The notes under the pieces are model-generated. The model did not search any database. It worked only from the letters and a program-made list of their open reading frames with translations, and was not told where the DNA came from. From contig NC_087081.1 in the NCBI RefSeq assembly GCF_026151205.1, positions 2,857,246 to 2,921,245 on the forward strand: a stretch of 64,000 nt of DNA, in the 5' to 3' direction. Each line of letters opens with the position of its first letter. Position 1 is the first letter of the stretch. The DNA is from Bolinopsis microptera. Its lineage: Eukaryota > Ctenophora > Tentaculata > Lobata > Bolinopsidae. The position numbers and the translations under genes are program-made. Below are positions 10,831-21,608 of this stretch, piece after piece.

Positions 10831-12347
10831 AGGCTAATAACAAAACACTGAACAGTGTAACCAACTCAACTGAAAAGAGTAACACAATGTGAAATATGGT
10901 TATAAAAGATGTCAGTGTAACTGTAAAATGTAAGTTTTAGTACTCTAAAAGCAGGTATAGTGAGGGACTATGCCTCAACGACTCAACATTCTAAACTTGG
11001 TAACGCAAGTTTAAAGTTCAGGCAGTTACAAACGAGGAGTAATGTTCTCTAAAAATGGTAATCTAACCAATTAACAATAACTCCTTTCTCCAACGGACAC
11101 TCCAGAAATGAACAGTAGCCGATACATGAGAATTGAGAAAACGGAGGTTGTATATTAGAAAACTCTAGTCGGATGCGAGCCCAGCCAAACTTACTCTAAA
11201 GTAAGTTTAAAAGCCAAACAGTCTCTCATCCGCCTAATTTTATTTGTTCCATACAACGTAAAGAAAGCATTTCGATTTTGCGCTATCATGGCAAATCAAA
11301 CGGGGAAAAAACAAAATCCTACTTGATGAAATTCATGCCTCATACATCACATGTACGGATCACTGCTCACAAATTAACATCAAGCAGCTAAGAAAGGAAC
11401 TGGAAATACGTGGTCACGTGCGGTGTGCAATGCACACTGAGCACACATTAGCCAATATACCAACAGTACAGAGAATGTAGGGAGAGGTGTACCTGACTTA
11501 ATATATCACAGCAAGAATACAATCCCCCACACAATGGGTGGCGTTGCACAATGACTAAGATTGCTGGCTTTGTCCTGTTGTATTTGGTGAGCTGTGTAAT
11601 ACGTAGATTCGGACGAGATCATATCTATCATGAAATTAGTGTGCTATTGTGAAAAACCAAATTATGCCTCTGTTGAAATAAACTAGACTGTAGAAAAGAC
11701 GTGAATAGAATTAAAGTTTATAATAATTTGTTTTGTGGATCGTTACATTTATTTTTTTTTCAACAAGTTTTTGTTGATTTTAAACCCCCTCTATTCACGT
11801 CAATCAGAATCAGTCAGCACATAATAAAATATCCAAAGTAGGAAACTGACTGAAATAAGTTTTAAAAAGTGTTGATTAAACACAAATTAAGTGTCTAGGT
11901 CACCTACAGAAAGAAAAACTACAGACTCGGTAACCTCCCTACTACCTCAACCTAACAAGAGAATTGCGGTATCAGAGCTCACATAGATTACGGTTTCTAA
12001 AAAACAAACACACACAGTCTTACACTCTAACGTGATGTGCGGAACTGCAGAGTGTAAACAAAACTCCCACTTAATCACGTGACATCACAACTATATATAG
12101 TGCGCTGGCTTTTCTCTTCGCCGAATCTTCGATCGTTGTGTAACAACGAAGCCTGAATGTAACCCATTCAACGCACTCCGTCCTCACTCCGTTGCATTCC
12201 CTTTTTGCGGCAGCCTCGAGCCTGATAATAGGAACACGCAACAGACAGGGTGGCCAAAAACAATCACAAATACTCGGTGGTCAAACTGATCATGCACAAA
12301 TGACTCCAGTCACATGACAGTTATTATACTGTAAATATACACACTAA
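10831..12347. other. Intergenic or 5' intron, no gene supported
   Basis: No conserved reading frame was recognised. Near the right end, on the plus strand, there is a TATA-like ACTATATATAGTG (about 12090-12102) followed by the pyrimidine-rich CTTTTCTCTTCGCC. It could be a core promoter, but no transcript could be assigned. Confidence 0.35.
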
Positions 12348-12525
12348 GGGGTCTTTCACATATTACGTTCACATATTACGTCAATTTTTGACAGTTTTTA
12401 ACCCTCCTCCCCCCTCCGTTATCTGCAGTTTTACACATAGCTATTGTGTTAAAATTACACTAGCGTATCCATTTGGAAACCCTCCAACTCCCCCTCGGCT
12501 GATTACATAATATGCGAACGGTCCC
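12348..12525. mobile_element. Palindromic MITE, GGGGTCGTTCAC family, copy 3
   Basis: The ends are GGGGTCTTTCACATATTACG and the reverse complement ATGCGAACGGTCCC. The left end has a small internal duplication of TTCACATATTACG. The flanks are TAA and TAC. Only 8 bp separate it from copy 4. Confidence 0.78.
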
Positions 12526-12533
12526 TACAGTTA

Positions 12534-12692
12534 GGGGTCGTTCACATATTACGTCATCAGCTGTGGGGGGGGGGGTATCCAAATGATTACGCTAGTGTAA
12601 TTTTGACACAATAGCTTGTGTAAAACTGATTACGGAGGGGGGGGGGGGTAAAAATGTTCCGAAAATGGATTACGTAATATGTGAACGACCCC
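12534..12692. mobile_element. Palindromic MITE, GGGGTCGTTCAC family, copy 4
   Basis: This well-preserved copy has TTA on both sides (12531-12533 and 12693-12695). The ends GGGGTCGTTCACATATTACG and CGTAATATGTGAACGACCCC are exact reverse complements. Confidence 0.85.
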
Positions 12693-14364
12693 TTACAGCT
12701 AAAATTTGAAATATTGGTGAAACTGAACAGGTGTTACTTAGCAAAAACACTTTTGCCACAGAAAGTACTGGTTGTATTGGCTATTTTTAATTTTGAAAAG
12801 ATCACTTGGGCAGGAAAAGAGCGATTCTCATCGTATACTACACTTCGAACATCCAGAAATTTCACTAAAAGTAAAACCAAAGCTTGAAATTTAGTGGATA
12901 GCTTTTCATGCTGATCGTAGTTTAGCCTTTCATTTTTGCAAAAAGGCTTGAATTGCTAGATGTGACATCACGCTCAGTGACACTTGACAGAGGTATTCTG
13001 GTTCAGCTTCGCCACATCTGACAAAGATATCATGTTTGGTGACTTCAAATTTCGAACGATTTGAGGGAAATGCTTTAAGGTTAATGTGAAGAGATTCATG
13101 TGTCCAGTTTATCAGAATTAGGAACTCTTAATTCTAATCAGAAAGCCAAATGGGTTTGGTTGAGTCATACGGTAAAATCATTAATAAGTCAGACAAATAG
13201 CTGGGATATGAAACGCACTCTGCATACTAGTATTATACTGAAGCAACAAGTAGGAAGCAAATCAGGAAATGAACCACTGAATGCAAAGTGCTTGAAATTT
13301 CTTGCAGCAGCTAGCTCAGCTAGCTTATATAGCTTAGATCTGATTTCGAGTGCGCGCGTGAGTGCGCGTTTTGCGCCAGGTTCACAGAAAAAAGGTATCG
13401 CGCGTTACAAATATCAAACTAAAAAAATGTGCACCCAGGTGACAGAAGGACATACAACAGTCGACTAAATTCAGTAAATTGTTCCATTTTGGGACACCTA
13501 ATATCGTTTAGTGAATTCTGGAGAAAACAGAATTCGCTGCAAAAGTTGTTCCACGGAACAAATTAAACAGAAATCCAAACTCTGATGTGGTGATCAAGCT
13601 ACCTTAGTTCCCAAGAATTTGTGCGACAAAACATTTGGGTTTCTCACCCAATTTTTTGTCGACTAAAACTTTTGAATTTGAATATTTCTCTTTTAAATCT
13701 GTGTCATATCGAATTTAAGTGATTTGTTTCAAATTTGTATGCATTTACGTCGATTTAACAAGTTACAATACTTTTATTAGAAATAACTTACTTTAAAATT
13801 AAAACCTTTTTCGGCTGGTCAGTGGTCGAACAAATAATATGACTAAAAATATCAAATAACCTTTACACGACAATGGCAAATGACCACACACTTCCGACCG
13901 CAAACTGACGACTTGAAGACAAAGGAATGTTTCTGGCTGCCGCTATATTGCAGTAGAATTTTCGAATGTAGGCAAGACAAAGACAGACATTTTCCCGGCA
14001 TTACACCATATTTAAAGAGGCGGTAGAAGATACACAGAACCGGAATTGAACAACTCTCAAGCAGACTTTCTAAAGGCATAAAACACGGAAATCAACTCTG
14101 CAGTTATTTTCCATTAAATTTTCAGTCGACTCATATCTCCGTGCATGTTTAGATTATCATGAAAATAATTTTAAATTTTTTTGCTGGAATGTGCTAATTG
14201 TAAACACGAAATTAAAAATGTCAAATAAACACCAATTTGTACACATCTTTCATTTCATTATTTAAGTAGTGGACCAAACAACCAAACCAACATGAGGGTT
14301 TGCAAAAGTAATAAACCAGCTTTGTAAGGACATACACCCCAATAATAATCCAAGATATTACAAT
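12693..14364. other. Intergenic, no gene supported
   Basis: Short open frames (for example plus 13100-13468 and minus 13852-14079) have no recognisable domain, and their composition is like the surrounding AT-rich DNA. This is treated as the 3' flank of CCDC25. Confidence 0.45.
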
Positions 14365-16459
14365 TTACATAAAGTCATCAACAAGCTCGCGCTCGGCATC
14401 CGATTCGTTATCGAATTGATTGGACGTACATAGGTCCGGATTAGCATCCATTAGTTTGTAAGATTTCATTTCTCGTTCTTTTCGATCTTTTTCGATTTGT
14501 ACCTTCTCCATTTCTCTCTGCACCTTCTTCCTTTTCTTCAGTTCTTCTTGGTCCTGTTATTATAATGTTATTAATGAGGTTATAAATACAAATATTATCA
14601 ATTTAATTATAATGTAATTATAATGTAATTATAATGTAATTCAATATCACAGATAACAAAACAGATGCAGAGAAATATCTCACCTATAACAAAATATATG
14701 AGATTTATTTCTTGATTCGTTAATATTGCTTACCTCTCTATCTCTTCCTTCTCGCTCTAATTTTAGATCCACATCCCGTTCTTCTCTCGTCTTCTCTAGT
14801 TTCTTCCACACCTTTAAAAGTACATTTCAGTAAAGAAAGTTTCAACAGTTTCCAACTTATTTCGAATATTTTGGAACATCAGATCATTCCTTGAAACAGC
14901 AGAATGATAATCTCGACGCCCACCTTCCTTAATCTCAAAATATTAATCCTCAAATAAATATATCCAGTTCCAATTTCACGGTAAGTTTGACCCTTATCTT
15001 TACAGTTTACATTCACTTTCACTTTCACAAACCTCGTTGTTCTTCTCCACGTTCACTTTGACAACCCTCTTGTTTTTATGGAAGCCAACCTGTCCGGCTA
15101 CCATATCACCAGTTTTCTTAAGATTTGGATAGGGAGTGTAGACAACATCAACAGCTGCCATCTTGCATCTGAGAGATAACATTCCACTAATCCAAAGCAC
15201 ACATTCTACAGCAAAATAAGTATAACGGGTACATTCTATGATTTGTTATTATTATGGGAACTAGGATTGATAACATGCTCAAAATCTTCAAAGCTTACCC
15301 TTGGATGCTGTTGGCTTTTACAAGTTGACAACATTGATCTACTAATTCTTTAGGAATGGCATCTACACCCTCGCCCTGTAATGTGTCAGTTAGCTATCTA
15401 ACAAACTTTAAGTAATACTCAGAGTAATAAGGGGTCCTTCACAATTCACTTATTAGGTAATCACTTTTTGGAAAATTTGTAACCCCCTCCCCCCTCCGTA
15501 ATCAGTTTTACACATAGCTATTATGTCAAAATTACACTAGCATAATCGTTTGGAAACCCCCCCCCCTCCCCCTCGGCTGATTACGTAATATGTGAACGAC
15601 CCCTAATAAAACAATTCACGGTTAAATAAGATAAAGTTAGCCTCGGGATCAAATTAAAGTTAATTTGTTTTGCCATTTATATGATTTTGCCATTTATATA
15701 ATTGTATGATTAATGATTATGCGCAAGAGATTATGTCATACGAAGACATATTTGGGAAGAAGATTATAGATCACCATTTTTCAACTCCAAATTTTTTCCG
15801 TGGAATTACCGAAAACTAATTTTTACCTTGTTGAGTCTTAGGTAAACGTGAGCAGAGGAGAGTTTATCAACATGGAACCATACATCTTCCGGCCAACCCC
15901 ACCTGTAGTAACATAAAGTAATAACCTAGGGTACCTCTGTCGTTTAATTGATATTCTAAGATTCAAATGTGTGCTTAAATAGTTACCATTAAAACAGTTA
16001 CCAGTTACCAGTAATACTGTTACCAGTAAAACAGTTACCAGTAAAACAGTTACCAGTAAAACAGTTACCAGTAAAACAGTTACCAGTAAAACAGTTACCC
16101 GTAAAACAGTTATCAGTACTCAGTCACAATGCTCAATGCTCAATGCTCAATGCTCAATGCTCAATGCTCAATGCTGAAATGCTCAATGCTCAATGCTCAA
16201 TGCTCAATGCTTAATGCTCAATGCTCAATGCTGAAATGCTCAATGCTCAATGCTCAATGCTCAATGCTTAATGCTCAATGCTCAATGCTCAATGCTGAAA
16301 TGCTCAATGCTCAATGCTCAATGCTCAATGCTCAATGCTCAATGCTCAATGCTCAATGCTCCATGCTCACCTAAGTAGATCCTCGTTTTCCATTTTATCT
16401 CGCCCCATATAAACCACATACTCCCTCCCGTCCACAACTGTGCTAAAGTAGAATACCAT
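14365..16459 (-). CDS. CCDC25: Coiled-coil domain-containing protein 25 (complete, six exons)
   Basis: Exons in transcript order are 16459-16371, 15902-15827, 15375-15299, 15168-15033, 14811-14734 and 14553-14365 (TAA at 14365-14367). All junctions are GT-AG with matching phases, giving 214 residues, close to the human length of about 208. Recognisable family blocks are an N-terminal MVFYF, then [47 protein letters not shown] and GQVGFH; a charged coiled coil and a short DDFM-type end complete it. The family carries an NFACT-R (DUF814) fold. In mammals CCDC25 is reported as a membrane protein sensing extracellular DNA; in other animals its role is unsettled. The start ATG follows the CCDC25 N-terminus exactly. 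Intron 1 contains tandem repeats that begin at its donor. Confidence 0.95.
15431..15603. mobile_element. Palindromic MITE, GGGGTCGTTCAC family, copy 5
   Basis: This copy is in a CCDC25 intron and is flanked by TAA on both sides (15428-15430 and 15604-15606). The ends are GGGGTCCTTCAC and TATGTGAACGACCCC, with the family-specific internal TACACATAGCTATTATG. Confidence 0.83.
15980..16115. repeat. 15-bp tandem repeat (ACAGTTACCAGTAAA)n
   Basis: About six tandem copies of a 15-bp unit with small variations at the left end lie in CCDC25 intron 1, immediately next to a second tandem array. Confidence 0.9.
16126..16366. repeat. 7-bp tandem repeat (CAATGCT)n beside a splice donor
   Basis: About 33 copies of CAATGCT are broken at intervals by GAAATGCT and TTAATGCT variants. 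On the transcribed (minus) strand the intron begins GTGAGCATGG and the repeat is a reiteration of GAGCATT, so it appears to have grown out of the donor-proximal sequence. Confidence 0.92.
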
Positions 16460-16659
16460 TCCCCTAAATAGGTGGACTTGTTAATTGAATACTAATTAAA
16501 TGTTAATTAATTGTTAATTAAATATGGCCATGGGCTATACATTACACTTATTTAAACATGTAAATTGTAAACTCACAACTTTAAAGATATTATAATAGCC
16601 GATACCCTATAATTGTAGATCCAAAGCAAGTTAAAAACGTTAGTCCAATAAATTACATA

Positions 16660-17460
16660 CCTTACTCGGGATTATTACGACGGGTTTATTAACGACCGGT
16701 TAAAATATGGTTCGGGAAAAATATGGCGAAATTGCTCAAAACCCACCACATTTTCCCGGTCGCCATTTTACCGGTGTCCAACCTTTCAATTTTAGATTCA
16801 AAAATTTTGTCTCAGATGTAAATTTCCTTATTAGAGATAAGCAAGTTTAGACATTTTCGCATTGCTAAAACTTGTGAAACAAGTCGAATTATCAATAATT
16901 GTTGAAAGTAGACAGAAATAATGACTCGAGGTTAATCAAACTAGATGGAAAATAATTTTCAACATTTGAAGTGTAACAACCAGATCGATATTAAGATAAA
17001 GGGAGAGCTGTTTAGTCTTCCAATAAGTTGTAATCATCTTCGTTATCTTCATCTGGATCATCCCTTTCATCAGTTTTAATTAATTCAAGTTTTAAATTAA
17101 CTGTTACTTTTACTTTGAGTCCTATTTCATTATGTAGAGATAGTCAATACCTAAGAAATTAAAAATTGGCCTATTTAAATCGAATTTGACAATAAGGATA
17201 TATGACAAGAATTGGGCAAAAAGGTGAATTTTTTGCAATTTTAGCCAAATGAAGTCGAAAAACCTACAACAAGTGTCCCAATAGTCTTCTTTAGTGAATA
17301 TAAGACAACGATTAAAATATGAGCACCCATACCCCTTGGGAACCCTAAAAGCTGAGTAGGCGGGTTTATTAACGACCGGTGAAAATGTGGTTCGGGAAAA
17401 ATATGGCGAAATTACCCTAAACCCACCACTTTATCCCGGTCATAATAATCCCGAGTAAGG
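16660..17460. mobile_element. TA-flanked TIR element (801 bp)
   Basis: The terminal inverted repeats of about 26 bp begin CCTTACTCGGGATTATTA and are flanked by TA (16658-16659 and 17461-17462). Just inside each end is a direct, same-orientation block of about 90 bp that includes GGGTTTATTAACGACCGGT and TTCGGGAAAAATATGGCGAA. No transposase frame was seen. TA duplication could mean Tc1/mariner-like mobilisation, but this is inference. Confidence 0.72.
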
Positions 17461-17462
17461 TA

Positions 17463-17918
17463 CTTAAAACTATACTCGATAACAATTTTGGACATACAAT
17501 ATACATATGTATATATCACATTCACATGTAACAACAGTTCATCTCATACGACATAAAAACATGATTCAAAAAATGACAAAGTTACAAAAATCTTAAATAT
17601 GGTTACAAACAATATAAAAAGTAAGACATTTAATACTCAAAAAAACCTAAATTTGTCCGGAATAACATGCTTTATTATAAGTTACCGGACTTTAATCTTA
17701 TCTCACTTTAAGTTTTCTCTGGTATTATATCAGTGATTAAAAAACACTCAGTAACGAAGTAATCTAAACCTATTGTAATACTCAAATACCTTTAACCGAA
17801 GAAATGAAAATAATGGGTCCAACTTTATCGCAAATACCATCCATAAAAGGTCCCGAATACTAAATCTTCAAACAATTCCCATTTCGTTGTCAACTTATTT
17901 TCACCACCCTCCACTACG
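17463..17918. other. Likely 3' UTR and flank of the tetraspan gene
   Basis: AT-rich sequence lies downstream (on the minus strand) of the tetraspan stop codon. No other feature was recognised. Confidence 0.45.
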
Positions 17919-20900
17919 TTACAGACCAGATCCAAACGCAAATCCCAACTTCTGTTGAGCAGTTTTCTTCCTGAATATCCTCCTTCCCCGGACAATATTG
18001 TAGATGCCAACTGCTAGAGTCATTAAACCAACTCCTACTCCAATAGATACTGACACGCCCATCTCTGTCTTCATCACTGTAATAATTAGTTAATTAGGAT
18101 AATTATACCAGTTATGGAGCAATTAGTTGTGTCATAGACTAGTGACAGTGAATATGTGTTGGAGAAAATTGGCTGCGCTCTAAAGAACTTCACTGCACTT
18201 TACTCATATGTGAGGTGGAACACTTTTATTATTTTTAATAATTTTAAACGTTTTATTAATATTTAAATTATGTTATTATAACCTATAGCGGAAGTATCAG
18301 CATCGGTTGGTATCTTGGTGTAAACCATATCTGTTGTCAGCACAAAGAGAGGCAGTGAGATTAGCATCAGACAACCTGTAAAAGAGAGTTACATTTCTGC
18401 TGTTTTCTGACAAATTTGCTTAAAGACCATTTTTGAGATTCTGAATTTTTAAACCTAAATTTATTTTATGGGTAAAGAACTATCCCTGAAAACTATCAGA
18501 AACCATTAAAACCAACCGCTGGTTCTCAGAAACCCCTTTTTGAAACCGCTTAAAATGCTACAATTTGTCATTTTATATGTGCCAAAAGTGCTTGAAACCT
18601 CTTATCTGACTTTATGAGTGATCTTAAAGCACTTTTGTCAGAAAAAGTTCAATAAATTGATTTTAAGTAAATTACCCAGAAATTTTATTAATTTACTCTT
18701 TAGTATCAGTCCCAAAACAAATTAGGTCGACATGAACGGACAACCGATGATAATTATTTTCGCTAATAATAGCATTTTCATTTCGAACCCTGCAGAAGGC
18801 ACAACAAAATGCACTCTAATACATTTAATGGCTTACGGCCTGAAGAATGTTCAAGAGTTATTTGGCAATATAATACCTGTAATTCGACACAATGACAGAT
18901 AAAAAACAAAACATCTTGTTTTAGAAAGTAACATGCGAAGTTCTAACATTATTACAGTCGGCAGATTATCTCTCAGTTGGAGGGCTGCTAGAAAATATGT
19001 TCTTTGTATTATATTATTATTATTATAAAACAGGATCTTACCGACAAAAATGATTCTTAAAAATACCTTAAACTGTACCCTTGAAAAAGATTTTCCCAAC
19101 ATCTGTTGCATGCAGCTATATCTCTAATTTCGTTCAATTCATGCAAGTTGTCCATTTGCAAATTTCTACTACTTAAATCACTTCTTAAAACCGATAACAA
19201 GTTCATTCTAGGTCTCCCCAATCTACCAATGAATAAATTATCTGATTCAATTGCAAAAGAGAGAGCCGTTTGGGCTGGGGTGTTCTCCATACTCCTGAGA
19301 ATGTGTCCAAACATCTTCCACCGCTGGTGTTCAATTATACGATTGGATAACTTTTCAACTTTGCACCGTTCATACAATGCTTTGTTGCTTATCATACCTT
19401 TAGGCCATTTGATGTTTAAAATGGACCTGAGGTGTCTACGATATATAACATAACTAAATAACATAACTAAGCCGTCATTAATAACTAATAAGGTTATAAC
19501 ATTTTTCACGTACCTCCGACTGAAGTGAAAATTCCGGTGATCAGTTTAAAGATAACAAGATCTTTGTTTATATCAATCAGATAACAGATACCAGATAACA
19601 GCAATAAACCTGAGAGGGAGTGAACTGATTACAAAACCTTTCTTGGTTACTTGACAGAGATGATACTGAGTATAATTGTAGTGTTTTAAACACCATTTAT
19701 TATTATTATTATATGTTTATGCCGATATAATGGACCGAGTCTAATGATCAGTCCCTCTTTTTCTAAGATTTTCTCAAATAAGTTTATCTGTTTTATAAGG
19801 TACAGAAGATGTAACAATGAGCTTGCAGCAACTCACCAATGTTAATTCCTACAAATATTTCTGTACAATGGATGATGTGTCCGTCCTTGGGCTCAGCTGT
19901 CTCGATATCATGAATATTAACTGAAAATCAGAAATGGTGAATTCACTGATTTAACTGATATCCCGCCAAATTGTAAACAAAATTTTAACTTTTTAACTTT
20001 TTAACTTTTTAACTTTTCGCAGTTCATTATATGTTATAGCTGCATTTCAGTGATCAATAATTACGTAAAATGTGGGAAAGCTGAAATAAAATAAACAAAG
20101 TCTACTTTACTTACTTTTGATACAGCCACTGTCGAAAAGATCAATAGACTTCTTGGTATCTGCTATGGCAAATTTCGCGATACAAGTTGCCGTAAAACAC
20201 TGCTCATACGGACCGTAGAACAAGCAGTGCTGTCTGCCAGTGTCATCTGTGTAGGACCCTTCACACCAGTGCGGGGATATCTGCAGGAAAGTTTTATAGA
20301 TGTGGTTGTAGTGGTAACAATGGTTGTAGTGGTAACAGTGGTTGTAGTGGTAATAGTGCATGAGTGGTTGTAGTGGTAACAGTGGTTGTAGTGGTAACAG
20401 TGGTTGTAGTGTTAATAGTGGTTGTAGTGGTAACAGTGGTTGTAGTGGTAACAGTGGTTGTAGTGGTAACAGTGTTTGTAGTGGTAACAATGGTTGTAGT
20501 GGTAACAGTGGTTATAGTGGTAACAGTGTTTATAGTGGTAACAGTGGTTGTAGTGGTAACAGTGTTTGTAGTGGTAACAATGGTTGTAGTGGTAACAATG
20601 GTTGTAGTGGTAACAGTGTTTGTAGTGGTAACAATGGTTGTAGTGGTAACAGTGGTTATAGTGGTAACAGTGGTTGTAGTGGTAACAGTGGTTGTAGTGG
20701 TAACAGTGGTTGTAGTGGTAACAGTGTTTGTAGTGGTAACAATGGTTGTAGTGGTAACAGTGGTTATAGTGGTAACAGTGGTTGTAGTGGTAACAGTGTT
20801 TGTAGTGGTAACAGTGGTTGTAGTGGTAACAGTGTTTGTAGTGGTAACAGTGTTTGTAGTGGTAACCGTGGTTGTAGTGGCAACAGTGGGAGTGGTGGTA

Positions 20901-21608
20901 ACAGTGGGAGTGGTGGTAACAGTGGCTGTAGTGGTAACTCTGGTTGTAAAATTAGTGGTAATATTAGTGGCAAGTACTTATCTGCAGTAGTCGTGTAGAT
21001 ATAGTGGCATTGAGGAAATATATGTTATATAAGGACGATGGTGAAGCAAAGCATACTGATTGGGCTGATTTTATAAATCTAACAACAAATAGTCTCTAAT
21101 TTAACACTTACCAAGACAATAATAGAGCCAAGAATTAGGAGGAAGTTTATGACCAGTAAAATAGTAGTCCCACATTGATGTGCTCGCTGAAAGGATTGGT
21201 TTATTACTTTAAAAGTGAGATAGAGAACAAGTTAGAACCCTAAATTACTGTACCCAAATTTAGTGTACCTCTTCCCATTCCCCAAAACTGTATCCACATT
21301 TATAGTTTGTTTGTTGATGAATTAACTTAAACTATGAACTACCATTTCCTAAATGACTGCTGCCATATATATGACATAATATGTTGGTACACTTTTCACA
21401 TGAAAACACCGAGAAAATGATCATAATTTGTAAATTTAAAACATTAAATAAAATATAGAACAAAGCATCTACTCACTGTAAATTATTGATTGTAGGGCAC
21501 AAGAATCGAAATAAATTGATGGGAATACAAACAATTATTCATGAAACACTGAAGTTTTACCACATTCGTTTTCACAGGTTCCTCATAACTCATAGCAAAC
21601 AAATCCAT
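17919..21608 (-). CDS. Four-transmembrane protein, claudin/PMP22-like (complete, seven exons)
   Basis: Exons are 21608-21561, 21186-21112, 20280-20115, 19920-19837, 19609-19514, 18375-18283 and 18076-17919 (TAA 17919-17921), with all phases consistent. The product has 239 residues. A short cytoplasmic N-terminus (MDLFAMSYEEPV) precedes TM1 (TTILLVINFLLILGSIIVL). A large extracellular loop follows with a Trp just after TM1 and several Cys (HWCEG, CLFYG, QCFTATC). TM2, TM3 and TM4 (GVSVSIGVGVGLMTLAVGIY) follow, then a basic cytoplasmic tail (RGRRIFRKK). Topology and the Trp-Cys loop resemble the claudin/PMP22/clarin superfamily; the exact subfamily is uncertain. The first ATG fits because the 16-codon exon joins TM1 in phase 0. 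The introns hold a LINE relic and a minisatellite. Confidence 0.82.
19090..19460 (-). pseudogene. Non-LTR retrotransposon relic (C-terminal part of reverse-transcriptase ORF)
   Basis: The open frame at 19057-19509 (minus) contains RRHLRSILNIKWP, then ISNKALYERC, then a region with GHILR and GRPR. This order (RR-LR-IL-I-WP, IS-N--L, R----GH-LR, GRP) is the conserved region after the RT domain in many LINE ORF2 proteins. There is no RT catalytic motif, so it is a 5'-truncated fragment sitting in a tetraspan intron in the same orientation. Confidence 0.7.
20298..20955. repeat. 18-bp minisatellite (GGTTGTAGTGGTAACAGT)n
   Basis: About 36 copies with recurrent single-base variants (GTTTGTAG, AACAATGG, GGTTATAG) lie in an intron of the tetraspan gene. 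The long open frames across it in several frames (poly SGCSGN, poly VVVVT and their antisense) exist because 18 is divisible by 3, and are not genes. Confidence 0.95.

Noticed and set aside
11551-11652. Short plus-strand frame starting MTKIAGFVLLYLVSC, signal-peptide-like
   Set aside because: Only 33 codons to a stop, with no continuing exon or Cys pattern that would suggest a secreted peptide.
12088-12260. Spliced-leader or spliceosomal snRNA gene
   Set aside because: No Sm site or match to conserved U1-U6 sequence blocks could be recognised, so it is kept only as a weak finding.
16129-16374. Open frame of 81 codons made of MLNAQCS repeats
   Set aside because: Read-through of the 7-bp CAATGCT tandem repeat in a CCDC25 intron.
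20360-20998. Long plus-strand frames reading (SGCSGN)n and (VVVVT)n
   Set aside because: Products of an 18-bp minisatellite within a tetraspan intron; open in several frames because the unit is a multiple of three.
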